Shown here: piece by piece, positions 14,904 to 24,123 of the stretch | Numbering within the stretch: the first letter of the stretch is position 1 | Layout of the letters: the number at the start of each line of letters is the position of its first letter | DNA from: Thermoanaerobaculia bacterium | GTDB lineage: Bacteria; Acidobacteriota; Thermoanaerobaculia; UBA5066 | Assembly (NCBI GenBank): GCA_022071945.1 | Contig: JAJVIN010000049.1 | Coordinates: forward strand, 1 to 53,931 | Length of the DNA: 53,931 bases | Direction: 5' to 3' | The notes under the pieces: generated by a model | What the model saw: only the letters and a program-made list of their open reading frames with translations | What the model was told of the DNA's origin: nothing | Databases searched by the model: none | Program-made: the position numbers and the translations under genes

Positions 14904-15290
14904 TCACGCCTCCTTGTGCAGGGAAGGTGGCTGCCAGAGTTCGACTCTGTTGCCCTCGGGATCGGTCACCCATCCGAACGCGCCGAGCTCGGACACCTCG
15001 GTCTTTTCGTCGACCTGGCACCCCTCGGCCCGCATCGCCGCCAGGACGGCGCCCAGGTCGGCGACCCGATAGTTGATCATGAAGGGTCTCGAGTGGTAAT
15101 CCGAGCTCTCGGGGGCGATCGACCAGACCGTACTGCCGCCTTCCCTGCCCCGAGGGTCGTGGCTCCATTGGAACACGGCGCCGCCCCACGGTTGAATGTC
15201 GATCTCCAGGTGTCGCGCGTACCACCCCCGAAGCGCCTCGGGGTCGCGGGCCTTGAAGAAAATCCCGCCGATACCGGTAACTCTGGCCAT
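14904..15290 (-). CDS. Glyoxalase/VOC-family protein
   Basis: The 128-residue product has the paired beta-alpha-beta-beta-beta modules of vicinal oxygen chelate proteins: VTGIGGIFFKARDPEALRGW then YARHLEI, and in the second half INYRVADLGAVLAAMRAEGC followed by the typical end VTDPEGNRVELWQPP. The final Glu (VELW) is the usual metal ligand. The ATG at 15290 follows a strong GAGGAGG site. VOC proteins include glyoxalases and resistance proteins; the substrate is unknown. Confidence 0.85.
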   Translation of the reverse strand: MARVTGIGGIFFKARDPEALRGWYARHLEIDIQPWGGAVFQWSHDPRGREGGSTVWSIAPESSDYHSRPFMINYRVADLGAVLAAMRAEGCQVDEKTEVSELGAFGWVTDPEGNRVELWQPPSLHKEA

Positions 15291-15365
15291 TTGATTCCTC
15301 CTCTGTTTTTCGTTCGGGAGCCGGGTCATCTCTTCGGCAGGCTCCTCGTGCCGATTCTCGAAAAG

Positions 15366-15974
15366 CTACCTGCCCGTCACCGGCTTCAGGGTGAAGCCTT
15401 CCTTGCGAACGCGACCGTCTCTCGACCTGATGTCCAGGACCCCTTTGAGGCTGCCATCCGGTTGCCGCCGATAGGACAGCCCTTCGAACCACACCGCGTC
15501 GGGATCGGTTCGAATGAGGCGGAAACTCACGGTGTCGTCTCGTTCCTCCCAGCCCTTCATGTCGGGATGGAAGTGCTTCAGCCGGAGCGAGACGCCGCCA
15601 TCCGCCTCCACTGCGGTCAGGAGCTCGTAGAAGACCACTTCGTCGCGTCGGAGGAGCCGAAACACCCCAACCATGGCGCCACCTGCGGGCGGCAGCCAGA
15701 CCAGCTCAGCGGCTCCGCCGAGGAACTCTCCTCGCCAGTGACCGATGAGCAGGCCAACGTCGGTGAGCGTCGCCCGGGGCCGAATCTCGGAGAGGTCGGG
15801 TCCGGCGTCGCCAAGGGTCCTGCGACCCTGGGCAAGGACCGGGCATGCGAAGGCGAGAAGTCCGGCGAGCAGGAGCGCATGCCCTCGGCTGCTGACGGCC
15901 ACTCGTCGCCTTCCGTCTCCGGCCCGTCGAGTTCCTGATGTCGACTCGCCCGAAGAGAGAATCTGGCTCCTCAT
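15366..15974 (-). CDS. Secreted DUF6265-like protein
   Basis: The 202-residue product has a long basic leader and a signal peptide core (ALLLAGLLAFACPVLAQ, about residues 33-49). The mature part shows LIGHWRGEFLGGAAELVWLP with PAGGAMVGVFRLL, then VSLRLKHFHPDMKGWEERDD and VWFEGLSYR, the lipocalin-like pattern of DUF6265 proteins, whose function is unknown. The start codon overlaps the TGA of the next gene upstream by four bases, so the two are co-expressed and both exported. Confidence 0.7.
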   Translation of the reverse strand: MRSQILSSGESTSGTRRAGDGRRRVAVSSRGHALLLAGLLAFACPVLAQGRRTLGDAGPDLSEIRPRATLTDVGLLIGHWRGEFLGGAAELVWLPPAGGAMVGVFRLLRRDEVVFYELLTAVEADGGVSLRLKHFHPDMKGWEERDDTVSFRLIRTDPDAVWFEGLSYRRQPDGSLKGVLDIRSRDGRVRKEGFTLKPVTGR

Positions 15975-16819
15975 GGCTTCTCCGCTGGCATGGGCTCTGA
16001 TGGAGCTGTATGGCCGGCCGGCTGCGCCGGAAGTGTGTCGGGGAGCCTCTCGATGGCCGCCAGCAGAATATCGCGCACGTAGTGCCAGTCGGGAGCCATC
16101 GCGAGAGCTCCTTCAGCGTAGGCGCGCGCCACCGCCTTGTCCGGTCTCGTGTAGGTATGGAAGTTCGCGAGATTCATCAGGATCTCCGGCGCTCCCCAAG
16201 ACGGCACCCATGGGGCCCGTTGGGCGGCCGAAAGGGCCTCCTCGCGCGCCCCGGCGAGCCCCCGCTTCCAGGTCGCGATCGCGACGCTCGGGTCTCCACC
16301 GGCTGGCCGGTACGCCTGCTGCATCCCGACGAGCCAGAGGCTCCTCGGGTTCGACCCGGCGTTCCGCATGAGCGTGCTCATGACGTCTGCCCCTTCCCGC
16401 AGGACGCCGGCCTTACGCTCTTCCGGGATGGCACCCGGAACCCAGAGGCGACCCATCAGGCAGCCCAGGAGCGCGCCGCGCGCGTCCTCGAATCCCTCGT
16501 CCAGCGCGAGAGCAGCCCTGGCGTGGGTGGCGCACTGTTCGAAGTCATCGGCGAGGTCGGCCGGCTTCGGCGCCTCGTTGAGGCCGTTGAAACCCCTCCG
16601 CCAGTATGCGAAGGCGATCCAATACCGCCGGTACTTCTCGTGCGGACCCGCCGGGGCCCGTTCTAGGTCATGGGCGAGCGACAGAAGCCGTGCACGATCG
16701 CCACGGTAGTCGTTCCGGAGGATGGCGGCCGCGGAATCCGCCAGCATTGAGCCGGGGGGGGCGGCGTTGGAGAGCCGGGCTGCGGTGAGAACGGCGATGA
16801 GAAGCGCCAGCTGTTTCAT
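15971..16819 (-). CDS. Secreted TPR-like hypothetical protein
   Basis: The 282-residue product has a short signal peptide (MKQLALLIAVLTAARLSNA). The mature part is helical, with repeat-like segments such as FEQCATHARAALALDEGFED and KAVARAYAEGALAMAPDWHY that resemble tetratricopeptide units used for protein contacts. No enzyme motif is seen. It is probably the first gene of a two-gene leftward operon with the DUF6265-like gene. The region upstream (16820-16987) separates it from the divergent histidine kinase gene and should hold both promoters. Confidence 0.6.
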   Translation of the reverse strand: MKQLALLIAVLTAARLSNAAPPGSMLADSAAAILRNDYRGDRARLLSLAHDLERAPAGPHEKYRRYWIAFAYWRRGFNGLNEAPKPADLADDFEQCATHARAALALDEGFEDARGALLGCLMGRLWVPGAIPEERKAGVLREGADVMSTLMRNAGSNPRSLWLVGMQQAYRPAGGDPSVAIATWKRGLAGAREEALSAAQRAPWVPSWGAPEILMNLANFHTYTRPDKAVARAYAEGALAMAPDWHYVRDILLAAIERLPDTLPAQPAGHTAPSEPMPAEKP

Positions 16820-16987
16820 CGATTCGGGACCCCCTGTTCGCGCCCGCTGGTACGCCAGCGGATCCCTCCGGGTTCGCGTGTCAGGGCGAGGATTCCGTCT
16901 CGGACTCCGTCAACGGGCCCAACAGCCCCCCGAACGGCGCCTGCGCGGTCTTGAGGCCCGAGGCGGTCGCGAGGGAGACTCACCCCC

Positions 16988-18115
16988 GTGGAGATCGCGC
17001 GAGCGGCGGCCCCCGATGAGGACTCGGCGTCCGCCGGTTCGGCGGCAGCGACGCTGGGCTGGGGCGCGGCCTACCTCCTCTACTTTCTCGCCTTCGCGGT
17101 CTCGTTCGGGCTCGCCCGGCAACTGGAGCCGCTGGCGGCGGCTCTCCTCGGGCTCGTGAACACGGCTCCGGATGCCGTGGCCGCACCGTTCGTGCTTCGT
17201 GCAGCCACGCAAATACCAGCCGACCGGGTACGGGTAAGCGTGCGCCTCGCCGCCCTCTGCGTGGCGTTCGTTTCGTGGTGCCTCGCGGGCACTCTGGGCG
17301 CTTTCTGGGTGTGGAAGTCGGTCTCGCACGGGGGGTGGCCGATCCCGTCCGACGTGCTCAACGTCGTGTGGAGGTGCCTCTTCTCGATGCTCGTCTTCGG
17401 TGCGCTCGCCGGCATCGGTCGCGCCAGACACCACGCGCTGCGCGCCGAGGAGGAGGCTGCACGCGCTCACCGGGCGGAGAGGTTGCGGCTGGAAGCGCGA
17501 CTAGCGATCCTGCGGGCTCAGCTCAATCCCCACTTCATCCTCAACGTGCTCCACTCGCTCGCCGGCCTCGCGAGGCGCGACCCGGCAACGACCTCCGCGT
17601 CCCTCGAACGGCTCGGCACGACCCTCCGGTACGCGCTGCGGGTTCAGAGCGGACGGTGCGACCGTGTGTCCCTTCGCGACGAGCTCGAGTTCACGAACGA
17701 ATACCTCGAGCTCGAGAGGTTGCGCCTGGGAGAACGCCTGCTGGTCCATGTGAACGTGGAGGAGGCCGCGTTGACCAGAGTCGTGCCGCCTTTCGTTCTT
17801 CAGCCGCTGGTGGAGAACGCCATTGTCCATGCGATCTCCCGGCGGGCTGCGGGAGGCACGGTGGCGATCACGATCGCCACCGCGGGGGAAGCCGTGCTCG
17901 TGACCGTCGACGACGACGGGAGCCCCGAAGGTGCTCCGCCCGCACCGGGCCGCGAGGGCTCCGGGCTGGGCCTCGGGTTGCTGAGAGACCGGGTCGAGGC
18001 ACACTACGAGGGGAGGGGTGTGCTCCGCATCGGGCCGTCGCCGCTCGGGGGGACCCGCGCGACGCTTCGGCTCGAAGGAGAGCCGGCCGGCGGAGACGAG
18101 GGAGAAGCCGAATGA
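16988..18115 (+). CDS. LytS/YpdA-type sensor histidine kinase
   Basis: The 375-residue product begins at GTG 16988. It has about four membrane segments (residues 25-150), a short coiled region (LRAEEEAARAHRAERLRLEA), and a His_kinase domain with the phosphoacceptor in AQLNPHFILNVLHSLAGLA. The ATP-binding part shows the N box (FVLQPLVENAIVHAI), DDDGSP and GSGLGLGLLRDRVEAHY. No extracellular sensing domain is present, so it probably senses within the membrane. The stop overlaps the start of the response regulator gene, giving one operon. Confidence 0.9.
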   Translation: MEIARAAAPDEDSASAGSAAATLGWGAAYLLYFLAFAVSFGLARQLEPLAAALLGLVNTAPDAVAAPFVLRAATQIPADRVRVSVRLAALCVAFVSWCLAGTLGAFWVWKSVSHGGWPIPSDVLNVVWRCLFSMLVFGALAGIGRARHHALRAEEEAARAHRAERLRLEARLAILRAQLNPHFILNVLHSLAGLARRDPATTSASLERLGTTLRYALRVQSGRCDRVSLRDELEFTNEYLELERLRLGERLLVHVNVEEAALTRVVPPFVLQPLVENAIVHAISRRAAGGTVAITIATAGEAVLVTVDDDGSPEGAPPAPGREGSGLGLGLLRDRVEAHYEGRGVLRIGPSPLGGTRATLRLEGEPAGGDEGEAE

Positions 18116-18864
18116 GCCAGGAACTGTGCTGCGCCGTTGCCGAAGACGAGCCCGAGGCTCGAAGCAACCTCGCCGAGTACCTCGAGCGGCTCGACGCCGT
18201 GAGTATCGTGGGGGTCGCCGGTGATGGCGAGGCCGCCGTCCGTCTGGTGGACGAGACTCGGCCCGACCTCCTCTTCCTCGACGTCTGCCTCCCCGAGATG
18301 GACGGGTTCGAGGTGCTGCGCCGCATCCGGCACCGGCCGGAGGTTGTATTCACGACGGCATTCGACGACTACGCCGTGTCCGCCTTCGAAATGGGCGCCC
18401 TCGATTACCTCGTCAAGCCTTTCGGTCCAACGCGGCTGGAGGCCGCCGTCGAGCGTGTGCGGTCCCGCCTCTCCGCCCGCCCGGGCGAGCCCGGAGCGCC
18501 GGGACCCGTCGAGCGGGCGCTGACGGTCACCCGGAACCCGGTTCGGCGCCTATTCGCGAGGCAGGGCGGGCGGATCGTCCCGATCGAAGCGGACGATATC
18601 CTCCGGATCAGCGCGAGCGGCGAGTACTCCGAGATCGTGACCGAGAGGTCCTCGTTCCTTGTCGCCTCCAGCCTCGCGCAACTCGCTGGTTCCCTCGATC
18701 CGGCCGACTTCGAGCGGGTTCACCGGGCCCACATCGTGAACTTCCGGGCCGTGCGGCACCTGCGGCCCGCCGGCGACCGCCGGCTCCAGATCACGCTCAA
18801 GGACGGGTCGACGCTTGTCGCGAGCCGCGCCGCCTCGGTGAGGCTGAGGCAGCGAATCGCCTAG
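18112..18864 (+). CDS. LytTR-family response regulator
   Basis: The 250-residue product has a receiver domain (AVAEDEPEARSNLAEYL, phosphoacceptor Asp in DLLFLDVCLPEMDGFEVL, TTAFDDYAVSAFE and LVKPF) and a C-terminal LytTR DNA-binding domain (DILRISASGEYSEIVTERSS, then FERVHRAHIVNFRAVRHLRP). LytTR regulators often control cell-surface or export genes. It starts at the ATGA overlap with the kinase gene. The porin operon that follows is convergent, so its own target operon is not obvious from position. Confidence 0.92.
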   Translation: MSQELCCAVAEDEPEARSNLAEYLERLDAVSIVGVAGDGEAAVRLVDETRPDLLFLDVCLPEMDGFEVLRRIRHRPEVVFTTAFDDYAVSAFEMGALDYLVKPFGPTRLEAAVERVRSRLSARPGEPGAPGPVERALTVTRNPVRRLFARQGGRIVPIEADDILRISASGEYSEIVTERSSFLVASSLAQLAGSLDPADFERVHRAHIVNFRAVRHLRPAGDRRLQITLKDGSTLVASRAASVRLRQRIA

Positions 18865-18940
18865 CGGTGGCACGGCGGTAGCGCGATCGCAGCCGGTGTC
18901 CAGCAAGTGAACGTCGCCTGATGTCCCCCTTCTCCTGAAC

Positions 18941-20413
18941 TTACTTGACGAGGTCGTACTTCACGACGAAGTTAAGGCGGCTCGCGTCGCCCCTGGCGCC
19001 GCCCTGATTCTCGCGCCGGCCGTAGAGGTACTCGAGCCCCAGCCGGAACGCCTTCGTTGGCTGGAAGATCAGATTCAGGCTTGCGTAGAGGGTCGTCCGG
19101 ATCGCGGACGCCGCAAGCGACGCGACCGGGTCGACCTTGATGTACCCGTAACTCGCGGTCGATCGCCACATGCCGGACCAGTTGTGGGTGTATCCCAAAA
19201 CCGGCCCGAAGACCGGGATGGCCTCCAGATTCCCCGAGGCATCGAGGCCCGCGTCCAGGTTCTGCCCGCCGAGATCGTTGAGGTAGCGGGCCACGCCTTC
19301 CCCGTACAGGAGCTGGAACGAGAGCTTGTCTCGATCCAGGATCTCGGCCGAGCCAGAGAGATTGAGGCCCCACCCGAAGACCGAGCGGTCGCCGCCGGCG
19401 GGAGACTCGATCCCGATACTCCGGCCAAGGGCCGAGAGCTGCACATGGAGCCCCTTCTTCTCGAAGCGGTACCCCACGACGTAGTCGGGCATGCGCTGCA
19501 GGGTCTTCGTGTCCGCGGGCAAGCCCGCGGCCTTGACGTCGACCTCCGAGCCGGGCTGTTCGAGGCTGAAGAAGACGGACTGACGCCTTTCCCCCTGGCG
19601 CGAGAGAGGCTGCGTGTAGCGAAGCTGCGGCTGCCTCTTGTTGGCGAGCGCGTTGGTGACCTCGTAGTCGACCGTGTCGGGCCAGGAGTCGATGTTCATG
19701 AACGCGGAGAACGTCTGGCCCACGAGGATGTTCCAGGCCTGCCCGTAGTAGTGCCTCACGCGGAAGCTCATCCCGGGTGACGAGCTGTCCCCGAAGAAGT
19801 CGTTCTCGTAGTAGATGCGGAGCCGGTCGCTCGTTGCGAGAGGCCGGCGAAACTCCAGGCTCATCCGCGTCGCCTTGGCATGAAGTGCGAACCGGCTCGA
19901 CTCGCTGGACGCCGGATCGGTCTCGACCGGGATGCTCGCCGGCACGAACCAGTTCGGGTTGCCAGCGTTTCCGAAGTCCCGGATGGCGTCGACTCGCGCG
20001 TACCCGCCGAGCTTGATCATCGACTGGGTTCCCGGGATCGCGATGAATCCGGCCAGGGCCGGGTCGAGAGGGACGTTGTCGGGCCTGGGAGCCGCGGACT
20101 GCTGATCCCCGACGGTGTTCGCATCCCGGATGAGACTGTCGGCCGGGAGCGCTGGCGCCTTGGGGGCGGGCTCGGGAGCGCTCGTGCTCGATCCCGCTCG
20201 CTCCTTTTCGAGCAGCAGGATCCGGTCCTTGAGCTCCATCACCGTCCTCTCGAGCTTCTCGACGGTTTCACGCAGCTTCTCGACCTCGAGGTTCTCGACC
20301 TCGAGGTTCTCGACCTTGCCCGCGTTCTGCGCCGCGACGGGACATGGGAGGAGGAGTCCACAGAAGATCAGTCCCGTGACGAGGACCGTGACCGGCACCG
20401 GTCTGTCTCTCAC
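18941..20413 (-). CDS. DcaP-like outer-membrane porin
   Basis: The 490-residue product begins at a GTG that overlaps the stop of the transporter gene. It has a signal peptide (VTVLVTGLIFCGLLLPCPVA) and a coiled coil with a repeated NLEVENLEV unit (about residues 33-75). The beta-barrel region opens with IKLGGYARVDAIRDFGNAGN, the DcaP porin signature, and ends in a terminal strand LNFVVKYDLVK. DcaP-type porins are trimers that pass dicarboxylates and related anions through the outer membrane. It is the last gene of the aspA operon, which fits that role. Confidence 0.85.
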   Translation of the reverse strand: MRDRPVPVTVLVTGLIFCGLLLPCPVAAQNAGKVENLEVENLEVEKLRETVEKLERTVMELKDRILLLEKERAGSSTSAPEPAPKAPALPADSLIRDANTVGDQQSAAPRPDNVPLDPALAGFIAIPGTQSMIKLGGYARVDAIRDFGNAGNPNWFVPASIPVETDPASSESSRFALHAKATRMSLEFRRPLATSDRLRIYYENDFFGDSSSPGMSFRVRHYYGQAWNILVGQTFSAFMNIDSWPDTVDYEVTNALANKRQPQLRYTQPLSRQGERRQSVFFSLEQPGSEVDVKAAGLPADTKTLQRMPDYVVGYRFEKKGLHVQLSALGRSIGIESPAGGDRSVFGWGLNLSGSAEILDRDKLSFQLLYGEGVARYLNDLGGQNLDAGLDASGNLEAIPVFGPVLGYTHNWSGMWRSTASYGYIKVDPVASLAASAIRTTLYASLNLIFQPTKAFRLGLEYLYGRRENQGGARGDASRLNFVVKYDLVK

Positions 20414-21825
20414 CGGGTCACCCACATGAGCCACGGTGTGCCGATCACGAGGTGGAGGATGAACAGAAAGGCCGTGATGATCGCGCCGAGCCTGTAGAGC
20501 TCCCCCTGCGTCAGATAGCCGCTCCCGGCGAACATGATGTTCGCACTCGAGCCCTGGGGTGTGATCGCCGAGAAGTAGTTGGTCGCGAAGAGAAGAGAGA
20601 AGGCGAGGATGCCGGCCGGGACGCCGAGCTTGACGCCGACATCGAGGAAGACTCCGAAGAGCGCGAGCATCTGCGCCGTCTGGCTGACGAAGAGGTAGTG
20701 CATCAGGATGTAGGCGACGAGGAGCACAGCGAAGGCGCCCAACCACGGCAGACCACCCAGGGCGCCAGCCAGACGTTCCCCGAGGTACCCCATGAACCCG
20801 AGCTCGTTCAGCTGCGCGCTGAGACTGAAGAGGACCGCGAACCAGATGAACGTGGCGAGAACCTCGCCTTCCTGAGCGATGTCCTTCATCGTCAGGACGT
20901 TGGTCGCGAGGAAGACGCCGAGTCCCGTGAAGGCGATCGCCGTCGAGTCGAGCTTGAGCGTGCCCGACATCGCCCACAAGATGACCATGGCCAGGAAGGT
21001 GACCGCGACGATCTTCTCCTCCGTGCTCAGGCTCCCCATCTTCCGGAGCGCGGCCCGGGCCTCGGATGGCGCGTCCGGCGTCTTCGTGACCTCCGGCGGA
21101 AAGATCTTGTAGATGAACACGGGGAGAGTCGCCAGTGCCAAAAGCGACGGAACCGAGGACGCGACGAGCCACGAGACGAAGTCGATCTTCAGCCCGAAGT
21201 TCCTGGCGATCTCGGCCCCGACCGGGTTGGCCGCCATCGCGGTCAGCCAGAGCCCGGACGAGACCGTGAGACTCGCCATCCCGCAGAACATCAGAAAGGC
21301 GCCCATCCTCTTCCGCGTGGCCTCGTCCGGGTTCGACCCGCCAGCCTTCGCGAGGGAGAAGGCGATCGGGTACAGGACGCCGCCCCGCGCGGTGTTGCTC
21401 GGGAACGCCGGGGCGATGACGGCATCGACCAGGAAGAGGCTGTACCCGAGCCCGAGTGTCGAGCGGCCGAAGACAGTGACGACGAGATAGCCGAGGCGTT
21501 CACCCAGGCCGCACTTCACCACCGCCCGGGCCACGAGAAACGCGATGACGATCAGGAGGATCGTGCCGTTGGCGAACCCGGCATAGGCCTTTGCCGGCGA
21601 GAGGGTCCCGCTCAGGATCACCGCGCCCGCGGCAAAGACCGACGCGGTGAAGATCGGCAGGGCTCCCGCCACGACGGCGAAGATCGAGCCGACGAAGATG
21701 GCGAAGAGGTGCCACGTCTGCACGGTCAGGCCTGCCGGAACGGGCCAGAACCAGATGCCGGCAACGAGCGCGAGAGTGGCGGCCCGGGCACCCAGACGCC
21801 GCAGGTCCATCGGTGGCCTTGTCAC
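20410..21825 (-). CDS. DASS-family (SLC13/DiT1/CitT-type) dicarboxylate transporter
   Basis: The 471-residue product has 11-13 hydrophobic segments and both signature loops: FPSNTARGGVLYPIAFSLAK in the first half and NYFSAITPQGSSANIMFAGS in the second. These match exchangers of the DiT1/TtdT/CitT branch that swap 2-oxoglutarate, malate, succinate, tartrate or citrate. Start at the GTG 21825 overlaps the previous stop (GTGA); an ATG at 21810 is the alternative. With aspartase upstream, aspartate or fumarate/succinate exchange is a sensible substrate guess. Confidence 0.88.
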   Translation of the reverse strand: MTRPPMDLRRLGARAATLALVAGIWFWPVPAGLTVQTWHLFAIFVGSIFAVVAGALPIFTASVFAAGAVILSGTLSPAKAYAGFANGTILLIVIAFLVARAVVKCGLGERLGYLVVTVFGRSTLGLGYSLFLVDAVIAPAFPSNTARGGVLYPIAFSLAKAGGSNPDEATRKRMGAFLMFCGMASLTVSSGLWLTAMAANPVGAEIARNFGLKIDFVSWLVASSVPSLLALATLPVFIYKIFPPEVTKTPDAPSEARAALRKMGSLSTEEKIVAVTFLAMVILWAMSGTLKLDSTAIAFTGLGVFLATNVLTMKDIAQEGEVLATFIWFAVLFSLSAQLNELGFMGYLGERLAGALGGLPWLGAFAVLLVAYILMHYLFVSQTAQMLALFGVFLDVGVKLGVPAGILAFSLLFATNYFSAITPQGSSANIMFAGSGYLTQGELYRLGAIITAFLFILHLVIGTPWLMWVTR

Positions 21826-22385
21826 GGCCTCACCTCTGCCGGGGTTCCGGAGGGCGTGCGGCGGTAGCGGCCCTTCAGGTCCACGGCCCGGCCCTGGAAC
21901 ATCCCCTCGGCATCGAGGACGACGAACTGCCACTGGAACGAGAGCTCGCCCTCGACTCCCTCGTAGCGTCCCGAGCCCCCTGTGATGGAACCCATGAAGC
22001 GCTGGCCTGTCGCGACGGAGCGGCCCTTGACGTCGAGGAAGATCTGGTCGTTCCTGTCGTCGGTGAGCACCATCTTGGCGATGCTCGTCCCGGCGCCGTC
22101 GTCAAAGCCGAGAGCCTCGGCACGGAAGCCCTTGCTCAGCCCCTCTCCCGAAGTCACGACGAGAGCGCCAGAGACATGAACGGAAGAAACTTCGCGCGAT
22201 CCCATCTTCAGGACTTGGCGCTGGCCGCTGGCGGACCAGTTGGCCGTGAAGGGGATCCACCCCTCGCCACTAGGTCCTCCGGCGCCGGCCGCCGGGAGCC
22301 CCATGAGAAGGAACGCAGCGGAAAGAGGAACGGCGAGGCCGAGAAGGCCGTGCCGGAGTTTCCACAGTGCCCGGGGAAGACGCAT
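21822..22385 (-). CDS. Secreted protein, possible allene-oxide-cyclase-like barrel
   Basis: The 187-residue product has a signal peptide (LLGLAVPLSAAFLLMGLPAA) and a beta-rich mature part (WIPFTANWSASGQRQVLKMG, TDDRNDQIFLDVKG, FMGSITGGSGRYEGVEGELS, FQWQFVVLDAEG). The GSGRYEGVEGELSF segment resembles the barrel closing strand of AOC/dirigent-like small barrels. The function is unknown. It lies 30 bases after aspA and overlaps the transporter gene, so it is a member of the operon. Confidence 0.55.
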   Translation of the reverse strand: MRLPRALWKLRHGLLGLAVPLSAAFLLMGLPAAGAGGPSGEGWIPFTANWSASGQRQVLKMGSREVSSVHVSGALVVTSGEGLSKGFRAEALGFDDGAGTSIAKMVLTDDRNDQIFLDVKGRSVATGQRFMGSITGGSGRYEGVEGELSFQWQFVVLDAEGMFQGRAVDLKGRYRRTPSGTPAEVRP

Positions 22386-22415
22386 GGGAGTCCTCCGTTG
22401 TCTTGGGTTGGGGGA

Positions 22416-23858
22416 CTAGCTCGACCGCGCGCCAGCCGTAGTTGGCGCGCCAGCCGTGGTTGGCGCGCCGGTCATGGCGACGGGATCGAGAACCCGGCCG
22501 AGCTCTTCCTCGGAGAGGATTCCCTTTTCCCGGATGAGGGCCAGGATGCCCTTCCCGGTTTTCATCGCCTCGGTGGCGAGCTCGGTGGCACGGTCGTAGC
22601 CGATGACGGGATTGAGAGCGGTGACGGTACCGATCGAGTAGTCGACATAGTGGCGCATGACGTCGATGTTCGCGGTGATCCCCTCGACGCAGTGGACCCG
22701 GAGCGTGTGGGCGGCGTTCATGAACATCGTCTGCGCCTCGAAGATGCAGGCCGCGATCACGGGCTCGAAGACGTTCAACTGGAGCTGGCCGCCCTCGGCC
22801 GCCAGCGAGACCGTCAGGTCGCTGCCGATCACCCGGAAGCAGACCATGTTGACGACCTCCGGGATGACGGGGTTCACCTTCCCCGGCATGATCGAGGACC
22901 CGGGCTGCTTGGCCGGGAGATTGATCTCGCGAAGGCCACACCTCGGTCCCGACGAGAGGAGCCTCAGGTCGTTGCAGACCTTCGAGAGCTTGATGGCGAG
23001 GCTCTTCATGCAGGAGGAGTACAGGACGAAGGCCTGGGTGTCCTGCGTCGCCTCGATCAGGTTCGGCGCCAGCCGGATGGGAAGCCCCGTGATCGCGGCG
23101 AGGTGCTTCGTGCAGAGCTCCGCGTAGCCCGCTGGAGCATTGAGCCCGGTCCCGATCGCCGTGGCGCCCATGTTCGTTTCACACAGAACGGTCTGGATGC
23201 GCTCGAGCGCCAGGACCTCGCCGGCAAGGGTCTCGGCGAATGCCGTGAACTCCTGGCCGAGAGTCATCGGAACGGCGTCCTGCAGCTGCGTCCGGCCCAT
23301 CTTCAGGATCGAGCCGAACTCCTTGCCCTTGGCGCGAAAGGCCTCTATCAGCTCGTTCATGGCGGCCACGAGCCGGATGTTCCCGAGGGCCATCCCGACG
23401 TGGAGCGAGGTCGGGTACGCGTCGTTGGTCGACTGTGAACAGTTGACGTGGTCGTGCGGGCTGCAGTACTTGTACTCGCCCTTCGCGTGTCCCATCAGCT
23501 CGAGCGCCCTGTTGGCGATCACTTCGTTCGCGTTCATGTTCGTCGAGGTTCCGGCCCCGCCCTGGAAGACATCGAGCCGGAATTCGTCGTGGAGCCTTCC
23601 GTCTATGACCTCCTGGCACGCCCCCTCCATGCCGGTCAGGATCTCCCTGGAGAACTGACCGCAGTCGAAGTTCGCCCGGGCCGCGGCGAGCTTCACCATG
23701 GCAAGGGCACGGATCAGATCGGGATAGAGCCGCAGTTCGACTCCGGAGATATGGAAATTCTCCAGGGCACGGGCCGTCTGAACACCGTAGTAGGCGTTTT
23801 CGGGTACGTCCTTCTCTCCGAGGAGGTCGTGTTCGATTCTCGTCTTGATCTCGGACAT
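22416..23858 (-). CDS. aspA: Aspartate ammonia-lyase (aspartase)
   Basis: The 480-residue product converts L-aspartate to fumarate and ammonia. It shows the superfamily signatures in order: RIEHDLLGEKDVPENAYYGV, the VFQGGAGTSTNMNANEVIAN block, CSPHDHVNCSQSTNDAYPTS and the flexible catalytic loop GSSIMPGKVNPVIPEVVNMV. The PEVVNMVCFRVIG continuation is typical for aspartase rather than fumarase. A good AAAGGAG precedes the ATG. It heads a four-gene operon with a secreted protein, a dicarboxylate exchanger and a porin. The C-terminus carries an unusual repeated APTTAG tail encoded by a short tandem repeat. Confidence 0.92.
   Translation of the reverse strand: MSEIKTRIEHDLLGEKDVPENAYYGVQTARALENFHISGVELRLYPDLIRALAMVKLAAARANFDCGQFSREILTGMEGACQEVIDGRLHDEFRLDVFQGGAGTSTNMNANEVIANRALELMGHAKGEYKYCSPHDHVNCSQSTNDAYPTSLHVGMALGNIRLVAAMNELIEAFRAKGKEFGSILKMGRTQLQDAVPMTLGQEFTAFAETLAGEVLALERIQTVLCETNMGATAIGTGLNAPAGYAELCTKHLAAITGLPIRLAPNLIEATQDTQAFVLYSSCMKSLAIKLSKVCNDLRLLSSGPRCGLREINLPAKQPGSSIMPGKVNPVIPEVVNMVCFRVIGSDLTVSLAAEGGQLQLNVFEPVIAACIFEAQTMFMNAAHTLRVHCVEGITANIDVMRHYVDYSIGTVTALNPVIGYDRATELATEAMKTGKGILALIREKGILSEEELGRVLDPVAMTGAPTTAGAPTTAGARSS
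22422..22477. repeat. Short tandem repeat (about 18 bp x 3) in the aspA 3' end
   Basis: The unit TTGGCGCGCCAGCCGTGG occurs with small changes at 22442-22459 and 22460-22477, and in diverged form at 22422-22441. It encodes the APTTAG repeats at the aspartase C-terminus. The unit length is a multiple of three, so copy number could change without breaking the frame. Confidence 0.6.
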
Positions 23859-24123
23859 TTCTGGCTCCTTTCGCCGGGGCGGCGAGCGGATGCGGCTGGC
23901 GCCGCTCCAGAAAGATCATAGGCGTGGCATCGGCCGCGAATCCGCAGAAGCGGGCCGTTGTGCGCGCCCTATCTGCCGCTTTCTGATTCGCCGAAGTCTT
24001 TTGCCGCGCGCGGCATCAGGGCAGAAGGCTGGGAGGCACGATTCCACCCGTTTCCCCGGGGCGAGTCTCGATCGTCCAGAACCTCGCGCCCCGGGTGGAG
24101 AGCCTGTCACGGTTGCCGGGGGG

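Noticed and set aside
11705-15290. Integron cassette array, because YciI, DinB, DUF1801, NTF2-like and glyoxalase genes are typical cassette cargo
   Set aside because: Genes lie in both directions, some overlap, no attC-like folded sites were seen and no integron integrase is present.
21813-23438. 541-codon open frame on the plus strand opposite aspA and the secreted-protein gene
   Set aside because: It is antisense to clear genes; long antisense frames are expected at this GC content, and the translation has no recognisable domain. The same holds for long antisense frames at 14190-15938, 20452-21867, 25649-26800, 32271-34247, 35676-37442 and 38323-40137.
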